5,313 nt of DNA from Leptolyngbyaceae cyanobacterium CSSed165cm_216 (GTDB lineage Bacteria; Cyanobacteriota; Cyanobacteriia; Phormidesmidales; Phormidesmidaceae). The notes under the pieces are model-generated. The model did not search any database, was not told the origin of the DNA, and worked only from the letters and a program-made list of their open reading frames with translations. Of the stretch, positions 1 through 4,201 are shown in pieces (within the stretch, counting starts at the first letter, position 1; the number at the start of each line of letters is the position of its first letter). The stretch lies in assembly GCA_007135385.1 (NCBI GenBank), contig SLIY01000449.1, forward strand, positions 1 to 5,313, read 5' to 3'. The position numbers were made by a program, and so were the translations under genes.

Positions 1-1042
1 ATTCAATATCCATGGGGCTGTAGGTGCCCCGCAACTGGGTGTAGTGGTCTTCGATGATGCAGGCCCATTGGGCCAGTTGCAGAATATCGTCGTCGTCAAT
101 GGCAAAGCGGTTTTGGTCGGCTAGGGGCACGGGCTCGTTTTTGGTCAACTCGGTGCCGCTGGTGTCGTAGACCATGCGCAGGGCTTTGGTGCCTAGGCGC
201 TTGCTCAGAATCGGTTTATGGCCACTTTTGAGGGTGGGCTTAAAGACGACGTACTCATCGGGGTTGACGGTCCCTTGTACTACGTTTTCCCCCAGACCAT
301 AGGCGGCGGTAATCAGCACCGTATTCTGGAAGCCAGTTTCAGTATCAATCGAAAACATCACCCCAGAGGTGGCCAGGTCCGATCGCACCATGTGCTGAAT
401 GCACACGGACAGAGCCACATCAAAATGGTCAAAATGCTTGGTGGTGCGGTAAGAGATGGCCCGATCAGTGAACAGGGAGGCAAAGCACTTTTTGCAGGCA
501 ATCAGCACTTCCTGGTCGCCGTAGACATTCAGGTAGGTTTCTTGTTGTCCAGCAAAGCTGGCATCGGGCAAATCTTCGGCGGTGGCACTAGAGCGCACAG
601 CCACGTCCACCTCGCTGTAAGCGTTGTCTTGCAGGCAAGACTCATCCCCCAGGCACAGACTTTGGCCCGCCAACTCACACATGCGATGGTAGGCGTTGAG
701 GATGGCCGCCCTCAGGTCGCTGGGGAAAGTGGCGTTGAGAATCAGCGATCGCGCCTTTCGCCCCCGCCGCCGTAGCTCGGTGACATCATTGATATCAAAC
801 CCGCTCAGCACTTCCCGCAATTGGGCATCTAGCCCAGTGTGCTGAATGAAGTAGCGGTAGGCATAGGAGGTGGTGGCAAACCCGGAGGGCACTTGAATCC
901 CTTTTAGGGTGAGCTGCTGAATCATTTCGCCCAGGGAGGCATTTTTTCCTCCCACAATGGGCACATCCTCAAGCCGCAACTGATCCAGCCAGAGCACCAG
1001 GTCTTGGCCCTGCTCTACCGCCGCTGCCGTCGTAGATACCAT
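1..1042 (-). CDS. ppsA: Phosphoenolpyruvate synthase, N-terminal part (runs off left edge)
   Basis: The frame is open from the ATG at 1042 to the left edge, giving 347 N-terminal residues of a protein that is normally about 800 residues. The enzyme (pyruvate, water dikinase) makes phosphoenolpyruvate, AMP and phosphate from pyruvate and ATP in the cytoplasm, feeding gluconeogenesis. The visible part is the ATP-grasp-like nucleotide-binding domain: VGGKNASLGEM at residues 30-40, the hallmark AVRSSATAEDLPDASFAGQ at about 148-166, SLFTDRAISYR at 189-199, MVRSDLATSGVMFSID at 218-233 and GLGENVVQGTVNPDEY at 249-264, closely matching the E. coli PpsA order. The swivelling phosphohistidine domain and the C-terminal pyruvate-binding domain lie outside the window. 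The start is well supported: AGGAG at 1055-1051 lies 8 bases upstream. It follows dapF on the same strand after 339 bp, so it probably has its own promoter. Pyruvate phosphate dikinase is less likely, because these motifs follow the PpsA pattern. Confidence 0.95.
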   Translation of the reverse strand, partial: MVSTTAAAVEQGQDLVLWLDQLRLEDVPIVGGKNASLGEMIQQLTLKGIQVPSGFATTSYAYRYFIQHTGLDAQLREVLSGFDINDVTELRRRGRKARSLILNATFPSDLRAAILNAYHRMCELAGQSLCLGDESCLQDNAYSEVDVAVRSSATAEDLPDASFAGQQETYLNVYGDQEVLIACKKCFASLFTDRAISYRTTKHFDHFDVALSVCIQHMVRSDLATSGVMFSIDTETGFQNTVLITAAYGLGENVVQGTVNPDEYVVFKPTLKSGHKPILSKRLGTKALRMVYDTSGTELTKNEPVPLADQNRFAIDDDDILQLAQWACIIEDHYTQLRGTYSPMDIE

Positions 1043-1050
1043 GCCGAAAT

Positions 1051-1055
1051 CTCCT
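1051..1055 (-). promoter_or_regulatory. Shine-Dalgarno site of ppsA
   Basis: On the minus strand AGGAG sits 8 bases before the ATG at 1042. It is the clearest ribosome binding site in the window and fixes the ppsA start. Confidence 0.75.
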
Positions 1056-1080
1056 ATGGACTTATATCTGGGGATAGCAG

Positions 1081-1101
1081 ACGGGTACCCGGGATCCCCG
1101 T
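1081..1101. repeat. Cluster of overlapping short palindromes
   Basis: Outer arms ACGGG (1081-1085) and CCCGT (1097-1101) flank three overlapping self-complementary words: GGGTACCC (1083-1090), CCCGGG (1088-1093) and GGATCC (1092-1097). It abuts the 8-4-8 palindrome, so the ppsA leader would have two adjacent foldable elements. The function is unknown. Confidence 0.4.
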
Positions 1102-1121
1102 GGTGATCATGGCTGATCACC
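1102..1121. promoter_or_regulatory. Perfect 8-4-8 palindrome upstream of ppsA, possible operator
   Basis: GGTGATCA and TGATCACC are exact inverted copies separated by TGGC. The centre lies about 70 bases upstream of the ppsA ATG. The size and symmetry suit a site for a dimeric helix-turn-helix regulator, and the TGATCA cores faintly recall FNR/CRP-type half-sites. It could also form a hairpin in the ppsA leader if transcription starts upstream. No regulator can be named from the sequence. Confidence 0.4.
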
Positions 1122-1306
1122 CCTGAGAATCTGTCCCTTCGCCACTCATTCAATGCTAAAGACGGGGATTATCTAGCAACAAGGATTTCTGAATTTTCGT
1201 ATCCTGAATGCAATAGATATACATGATATGGATGCATGGCCTGACGACACGGGGAAATGCCCACTGAGTATTCAGTCAAAAAATAATGACGGGAGATGTG
1301 ACTTAG

Positions 1307-1349
1307 GGTTCACGGTACGTGGTTTAAGGGGAGCCGTAGATCGTGAACC
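1307..1349. repeat. Inverted repeat downstream of dapF
   Basis: The arms GGTTCACG (1307-1314) and CGTGAACC (1342-1349) are exact inverted copies. Inner TACG (1316-1319) and CGTA (1335-1338) can extend the stem with small bulges, leaving a loop of about 15 bases. It begins about 33 bases past the dapF stop, so it could stabilise or help end the dapF mRNA, but it is not followed by a U tract. A competing small palindrome, CACG-GTA-CGTG, occupies 1311-1321. Confidence 0.4.
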
Positions 1350-1381
1350 GTCGACCTTGCACCGCAGACCCGGTTAACCCG

Positions 1382-2260
1382 TCACTTCTGGCTTGACAGA
1401 CCACTAGTTTGACCTTCAAACACCTGCTCTGCAGGCCCGGTCATATACACCCGGTTATCCGCCGCTGACCACTCAATCTGTAAGGGGCCACCGGGGAGTT
1501 CAACCGTGGCAGCGCGATCGCAGCGTCCCGTCAATACCCCCGCCACCAAAGAGGCGCAGGCCCCGGTGCCGCAAGCCAGGGTGATGCCAGCTCCCCGTTC
1601 CCAAACCCGCATCTTTAGGTAATCGGGGCGCACCACCTGCATAAATTCGGTGTTAATCCGTTGGGGAAAGGCGACATGGTGTTCAAACTGGGGTCCCAGG
1701 GTGGCTAAAGGGATAGCCTCCACAGACTCCACAAAGGTAATACAGTGGGGATTGCCCATACTGACACAGGTGACAGCCCAGTCTTGCCCGGCTACGGTCA
1801 GGGGCATGTCAACCACCTTGTCGTCGGGGTCGCCCAGGGTGGTGGGAATCTCCTGGGCCAGTAAGACGGGACAGCCCATGTCCACCGTCACCTGGCCGTC
1901 CGCCTGCAGGGTGGGCGAAATCACCCCCGCTAGGGTGTGAATCCGGTAGGTGTGGGCAGGGGCAGGGGCTTTACCCTCCGAGGTTTCCAGAGCCTCTAGA
2001 AACTTGGCCAGGCAGCGAATGCCGTTACCGCACATTTCTGGTTCCGACCCATCCGAGTTGTAAATCCGCATGGTGTAGTCAGTATCGACTTGGCCTGGCA
2101 GGGCAAAAATCACCCCATCAGCGCCAATGCCAAAGTGGCGATCGCACCAGGCGATCGCCTGCTCAGGACTCAGCAAAGGCTCTGGCTGGTGGCGGTTATC
2201 GATCAAAATAAAATCGTTGCCTAGCCCCTGATACTTGCTAAACTCCATAACCTCATCCAT
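1382..2260 (-). CDS. dapF: Diaminopimelate epimerase
   Basis: This cytoplasmic, PLP-independent enzyme interconverts LL- and meso-diaminopimelate, the step that supplies meso-DAP for peptidoglycan and for lysine. It is 292 residues, slightly longer than the usual 275-285. Both halves of the two-fold DapF fold are complete. The catalytic cysteine pair is Cys77 in MCGNGIRC and Cys230 in LACGTGACAS. Conserved substrate-binding positions are also present: Asn15 in GLGNDF, Asn68 in YNSDGSEPE, Asn170 in SMGNPH, Asn203, and Glu221-Arg222 in ERGAG. The start is uncertain: the ATG at 2260 has no close ribosome binding site, while the ATG at 2248 gives MEFSKYQGLGNDF, a typical family N-terminus, with GAGG very close upstream. 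It is divergent from hfq and upstream of ppsA on the same strand. It carries three of the window's HIP1 octamers. The function assignment is very firm. Confidence 0.97.
   Translation of the reverse strand: MDEVMEFSKYQGLGNDFILIDNRHQPEPLLSPEQAIAWCDRHFGIGADGVIFALPGQVDTDYTMRIYNSDGSEPEMCGNGIRCLAKFLEALETSEGKAPAPAHTYRIHTLAGVISPTLQADGQVTVDMGCPVLLAQEIPTTLGDPDDKVVDMPLTVAGQDWAVTCVSMGNPHCITFVESVEAIPLATLGPQFEHHVAFPQRINTEFMQVVRPDYLKMRVWERGAGITLACGTGACASLVAGVLTGRCDRAATVELPGGPLQIEWSAADNRVYMTGPAEQVFEGQTSGLSSQK
2138..2158. repeat. Pair of HIP1 octamers
   Basis: Two copies of the cyanobacterial HIP1 palindrome GCGATCGC lie at 2138-2145 and 2151-2158, five bases apart inside dapF. Further exact copies are at 745-752 (ppsA), 1514-1521 (dapF), 3571-3578 (comFB) and 4401-4408 (DUF3318 gene). 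HIP1 is a known over-represented word in many cyanobacterial genomes, so this is good evidence for the source lineage. Confidence 0.9.
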
Positions 2261-2279
2261 CGCAAAAGGGTGAGTCCTT

Positions 2280-2285
2280 ATTATC
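2280..2285 (-). promoter_or_regulatory. Possible -10 box for dapF
   Basis: GATAAT on the minus strand differs from the TATAAT consensus at one base and lies about 20 bases before the ATG at 2260. The matching -35 region is poor, so this would have to be an activated promoter. This is a weak call from sequence alone. Confidence 0.25.
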
Positions 2286-2321
2286 GGGCATCCAGGACTG
2301 CTTCAGCCACAGATGCATGTC

Positions 2322-2339
2322 ACTGAAATAGACTGAAAT
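2322..2339. promoter_or_regulatory. Direct repeat with 10-bp period upstream of dapF
   Basis: ACTGAAAT occurs exactly at 2322-2329 and 2332-2339, so the copies sit one helical turn apart on the same face of the DNA. OmpR/PhoB-type response regulators bind tandem half-sites with about this spacing. It lies some 40-55 bases upstream of the possible dapF -10 box. The regulator is unknown and chance remains possible. Confidence 0.3.
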
Positions 2340-2477
2340 TAACCTCCGTAAATCGCCGAAAGCCTTTATCTACCATAGGGTGGGCACTACCAGCCCTGTC
2401 AAGGTGACCTAACGAAAAAAGCATTTGAAGCGTTTCCTAAGATTTAGGGCTCAAGAGATGGCGTTTGGGGTGCTGAC

Positions 2478-2546
2478 CCAACAGGCCAACCACTTCTTCC
2501 TGGGCAATGCGAAGCGCGATAACATATCCAACAGGCTAACCCTTCC
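2478..2546. repeat. Imperfect direct repeat, 50-bp offset
   Basis: CCAACAGGCCAACCACTTC (2478-2496) recurs as CCAACAGGCTAACCCTTC (2528-2545) with one substitution and one missing base. The 50-bp offset and near identity suggest a local duplication or two copies of a dispersed repeat unit. No function is evident. Confidence 0.5.
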
Positions 2547-2577
2547 GTGAGGTCCAGGGCGGCAGCTGTTATGTTGG

Positions 2578-2593
2578 TGCCCCTGTTGGGGCA
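2578..2593. repeat. Short GC-rich hairpin
   Basis: TGCCCC (2578-2583) and GGGGCA (2588-2593) pair perfectly around a TGTT loop. It is a small member of the hairpin cluster upstream of hfq. Another small stem, TGTCC-GAA-GGACA, lies at 2621-2633. Confidence 0.45.
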
Positions 2594-2653
2594 ACGCCCT
2601 GGTCGTAGGCCATTGCTTGCTGTCCGAAGGACATAGGCCGTGCGAAGCAGGGG

Positions 2654-2679
2654 GCTGGGGGGAGCGAAATCCCCCCAGC
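2654..2679. repeat. Strong 9-bp hairpin
   Basis: GCTGGGGGG (2654-2662) pairs perfectly with CCCCCCAGC (2671-2679) around the loop AGCGAAAT. It is the most stable simple stem in the window. There is no T run on either side, so it is not a standard intrinsic terminator. Its appearance is that of a dispersed palindromic repeat unit, and it would form in a long hfq leader if transcription started upstream. Confidence 0.6.
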
Positions 2680-2717
2680 GGCCCATCTGGCTTTCCCACC
2701 AAGTATCGAGAGCGGTG

Positions 2718-2813
2718 CATTGCGACTTAACACAAGCGATTGAGAGCTTTATCGAGGAGATAAAACCGCATAGGCAGAGCCGCGCCCCTGGCGCCATGCA
2801 CCCTACGCCGTGA
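2718..2813 (+). pseudogene. Possible C-terminal transposase remnant (IS630-like)
   Basis: The frame translates as HCDLTQAIESFIEEIKPH and then a short tail ending at TGA 2811-2813. The pattern of a His, a Leu, then A-I-x-x-F-I-E-E recalls the C-terminal end of IS630-family DDE transposases (H-x-x-L-x-x-A-I-x-x-F-I). There is no start codon with a ribosome binding site, no DDE triad, and upstream the frame runs into the 2654-2679 hairpin, so at most this is a decayed end of an element. The match is from memory of the family pattern, covers only about 20 residues and could be chance. Confidence 0.22.
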
Positions 2814-2938
2814 CGGCCTAAGGCTTCCCTTACCCTCGACGCCGGGCAGAAAAGATGTCATCCCCTGTGATTTCTGTCGATAGACAGGGTACCGTAAAAC
2901 CAGCCCATCTAGCGCGCCCACCAAAGTGCCAACGTATC

Positions 2939-3148
2939 ATGTCCCAAGAGTTTTCCACCGGCTTTCCCCATGTTCGTCAGGTGCAAAACCTGATACGTGA
3001 CAAGCAGTCTGTTGACGTCAAGCTGCTGACTGGGGATCTGATTTCAGGCCGTATCCTGTGGCAAGATCCCCAATGCATCTGCCTGGAAACCGATGATCAG
3101 CACAAACATCAAATTTGGAAGCAGGCAATTGGCTTTATCAAGTATTAG
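2939..3148 (+). CDS. hfq: Cyanobacterial Hfq, RNA-chaperone-like Sm protein
   Basis: The product has 69 residues, the usual size of cyanobacterial Hfq, and lacks the long C-terminal tail of E. coli Hfq. It begins MSQEFSTGFPHVRQVQNLIRD, the family's N-terminal helix. The Sm1 part follows with KLLTGDLISGRILWQD at about 28-43 (Gly32, Asp33, Gly37), and the Sm2 part is IWKQAIGFIKY at 59-69. The Sm2 motif has Lys-Gln where E. coli has the Lys-His RNA-binding pair, in line with the altered RNA binding reported for cyanobacterial Hfq. In Synechocystis Hfq is needed for type IV pilus-based motility and acts at the pilus base through PilB1. The frame is open for 28 more codons upstream, to 2855, but that stretch has no Hfq features, so the ATG at 2939 is chosen although its ribosome binding site is poor. 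Its neighbours are divergent dapF and downstream comFB. Confidence 0.93.
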   Translation: MSQEFSTGFPHVRQVQNLIRDKQSVDVKLLTGDLISGRILWQDPQCICLETDDQHKHQIWKQAIGFIKY

Positions 3149-3351
3149 TAAACTTACCCCAGAGACGTTTAAATTCCTGACACGGCCTGTGGACTCATAG
3201 AGGGATTGGGGCACAATAAGCCCAAGCGGGTGTTGGGTGATTTGCAGAGTCAACATCTGAATCTAGGCAATCGCCAACTAGTCCTGAAAGCAGTCGTTTC
3301 TCTCAATCTTTGTGAATGAGTCCCCCAAGTTTTATGGAGCGTTTAGGTCAA
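3149..3351 (+). other. Gap between hfq and comFB
   Basis: This 203-bp stretch has no supported gene. TTGGGGC (3206-3212) can pair with GCCCAA (3220-3225) with one bulged base, but no T run follows, so termination after hfq is not established. A weak TTGCAG (3242-3247) and TAGGCA (3264-3269) pair, 16 bases apart, could be a comFB promoter. Whether comFB is read from the hfq promoter or its own is open. Confidence 0.5.
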
Positions 3352-3900
3352 ATGACTATTGAAAAAATTGTCGAGCAAGCCCTGCAAGACGGCTACTTAA
3401 CCCCTGCCATGGAAGCTGAGGTGGGACGGATCTGTGACACCGCCTCGGAGCTATCCATCGAAGAATACATGGCCCTCGATCGGTTGATGGGTGCCCTATT
3501 GACCGGGGAAGTGGTGGCCGTCCCCCGGAAGCAGTTTATTAATGTGATGGAAGAATTGGTATTGACCGAAGCGATCGCCAGGGTCGCCGAAATCGAGTCC
3601 ACCTCCGATGTCACCCTGGATTTAGGCGACATTGCCGCTTATGCCCTCAACCGACTTCCCCCCCTCTATGCCACCACCGAAGAAGGGGCCAACTTCCAGC
3701 GGGAAACCGCCCGGGGCGAATTGTCCGCTCTGATTGCAGAACAGGTACACCAAGCCATTGCTCGCAGCCTGGATCAGCCCGACTTCTACCCCGATCGTCA
3801 AACCATCCAGCAAAAGCCCATGGACAAGGTGTTGGGTCAGGTTAGTGCCCTGCTGCAAGACCATGCCCACAAGTTTGAGCCAGCCCAAGCAAAACGGTAA
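3352..3900 (+). CDS. ComFB-domain protein, possible cyclic-dinucleotide receptor
   Basis: The 182-residue product matches the cyanobacterial ComFB group. An N-terminal helical part (MTIEKIVEQALQDGYLTP, then EVGRICDTASELSIEEYMALDRLM to about 46) leads into the ComFB core at about 60-137, with NVMEELVLTEAIARV at 64-78 and the signature AAYALNRLPPLYATTEEG at 95-112. A charged tail of about 40 residues follows. There is no signal peptide or membrane segment, so it should be cytoplasmic. ComFB was first named from the B. subtilis comF operon. Cyanobacterial members have been reported to bind c-di-GMP or c-di-AMP and to affect competence or cell size; applying that here is inference. In-frame ATGs also lie at 3316 and 3334 (194 and 188 residues). 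The ATG at 3352 is preferred because homologues start MTIEKI and AGG lies four bases upstream. One HIP1 octamer is inside. It follows hfq and faces the DUF3318 gene. Confidence 0.88.
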   Translation: MTIEKIVEQALQDGYLTPAMEAEVGRICDTASELSIEEYMALDRLMGALLTGEVVAVPRKQFINVMEELVLTEAIARVAEIESTSDVTLDLGDIAAYALNRLPPLYATTEEGANFQRETARGELSALIAEQVHQAIARSLDQPDFYPDRQTIQQKPMDKVLGQVSALLQDHAHKFEPAQAKR

Positions 3901-3963
3901 GCCAACAGCAGTTGCCCTTATACCGAGTCCTGTTTATGTACCCCCGATTCAAATGCTGATTCC

Positions 3964-3995
3964 GCTCAGGCTGAGCTGGTCGTTTCGCAAGCGAC
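3964..3995. repeat. Two adjacent short inverted repeats
   Basis: GCTCAG-G-CTGAGC is a perfect 13-base palindrome at 3964-3976. Three bases on, GTCGTTT (3979-3985) and AAGCGAC (3989-3995) pair with one T-G wobble around a CGC loop. They lie 64 bases past the comFB stop, so they would be in its 3' untranslated region. Confidence 0.4.
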
Positions 3996-4010
3996 ATGAA
4001 ACACAACGGG

Positions 4011-4025
4011 GCTCCCAAAGGGAGC
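4011..4025 (+). terminator. Hairpin in comFB 3' region, weak terminator candidate
   Basis: GCTCCC (4011-4016) and GGGAGC (4020-4025) pair perfectly around AAA. The bases after it (AAGCCTTAATTCGTTT) are only mildly T-rich, so this is a weak intrinsic terminator at best, or simply another repeat unit. Confidence 0.3.
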
Positions 4026-4100
4026 AAGCCTTAATTCGTTTCGGGGGTTGCTTATCCGGATTTAGAGGACTTCTAGATAACAAAATACCCCCGTAGGCAG

Positions 4101-4125
4101 GATGGGCAAAGCTGGCGCGCCCATC
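4101..4125. repeat. 7-bp stem-loop in the convergent gap
   Basis: GATGGGC (4101-4107) and GCCCATC (4119-4125) are exact inverted copies with an 11-base loop. It shares the GGATGGGCA word with the larger stem 13 bases to the right, so the two look like related repeat units. Confidence 0.5.
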
Positions 4126-4137
4126 GACCGATAGCCC

Positions 4138-4169
4138 GGATGGGCACAGGGCCTTGCCCGTGTCCATCC
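4138..4169. terminator. 13-bp imperfect hairpin, possible bidirectional terminator or palindromic repeat
   Basis: The arm at 4138-4150 (GGATGGGCACAGG) pairs with 4157-4169 (CCCGTGTCCATCC) with one G-T wobble and one A-C mismatch, around the loop GCCTTG. It sits 33 bases from the DUF3318 stop codon and about 240 bases past comFB, between converging genes, a usual place for a shared terminator. Neither side has a real T run, so folding-dependent termination is inferred. The sequence style is that of dispersed cyanobacterial palindromic repeats. Confidence 0.45.
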
Positions 4170-4201
4170 TACGTCAAGGGAAAATCTGCCCTGGCGACAC
4201 C

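Larger units (their letters stand above)
1043..1381. other. Intergenic region between dapF and ppsA
   Basis: This 339-bp gap holds no convincing reading frame. It should carry the end of the dapF transcript and the promoter and leader of ppsA. It contains an imperfect stem-loop near dapF (1307-1349), a perfect 8-4-8 palindrome (1102-1121) and stacked restriction-site-like palindromes (1081-1101). A GATAAT box reading toward ppsA lies at 1173-1168, five of six bases from the -10 consensus, but I see no good -35 element at the proper distance. A run of six T on the minus strand (1283-1278) has no GC-rich hairpin directly before it, so I do not call it an intrinsic terminator. Confidence 0.7.
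2261..2938. other. Long repeat-rich gap between divergent dapF and hfq
   Basis: These 678 bp must hold the promoters of both dapF and hfq. The dapF-proximal part (to about 2400) is AT-richer and looks like promoter DNA. From about 2455 to 2720 it becomes a patchwork of GC-rich hairpins and a direct repeat. From 2718 to 2813 there is a possible transposase tail. Several overlapping reading frames of 65-117 codons exist on the minus strand here, but their translations are low-complexity (Pro, Arg, Trp, Cys-rich), overlap the hairpins, lack ribosome binding sites and resemble no family I know. I regard them as chance. No recognisable small RNA was found. Confidence 0.7.
3901..4201. other. Hairpin-rich gap between convergent comFB and DUF3318 genes
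   Basis: The 301 bp between these two gene ends hold no supported gene. An open frame continues across the comFB stop in another phase to 4096, but its translation is not family-like. The first half has three small palindromes (3964-3976, 3979-3995, 4011-4025). The second half has two larger stem-loops (4101-4125 and 4138-4169) bounded by CGTAGG (4092-4097) and CCTACG (4168-4173). The region probably ends transcription from both sides. Confidence 0.7.

Noticed and set aside
218..775. Plus-strand 185-codon open frame opposite ppsA
   Set aside because: It lies antisense within the phosphoenolpyruvate synthase frame, which has clear family motifs and a ribosome binding site; the antisense translation has no recognisable domain.
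1085..1097. Resemblance to a cloning-vector polylinker (KpnI-SmaI-BamHI order)
   Set aside because: The vector version has an additional G between the SmaI and BamHI sites, and the flanking bases do not continue the polylinker, so contamination is not supported.
1268..1290. Run of six T on the minus strand as a dapF terminator
   Set aside because: There is no GC-rich hairpin immediately before it on the minus strand.
1650..1940. Plus-strand 96-codon frame opposite dapF
   Set aside because: It is a shadow of dapF, whose catalytic motifs are intact on the other strand.
2444..2924. Overlapping minus-strand frames of 65-117 codons between dapF and hfq
   Set aside because: They overlap each other and the hairpins, have odd composition, lack ribosome binding sites and match no family.
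2855..2938. 28-codon N-terminal extension of hfq
   Set aside because: Known cyanobacterial Hfq proteins are about 70 residues, and the extension has no Sm-fold features; the ATG at 2939 gives the normal length.
2261..2938. Known cyanobacterial small RNAs such as Yfr1 or Yfr2
   Set aside because: I looked for their conserved single-stranded motifs (for example ACTCCTCAC of Yfr1) and did not see them.
3734..4096. 120-codon plus-strand frame across the comFB stop
   Set aside because: Its first half is comFB read in the wrong phase and its second half covers the small palindromes; the translation looks like noise.
3842..4167. Minus-strand frames at 3842-4027 and 3949-4167
   Set aside because: They are short, overlap comFB or the palindromic element, and have no family resemblance or start signals.
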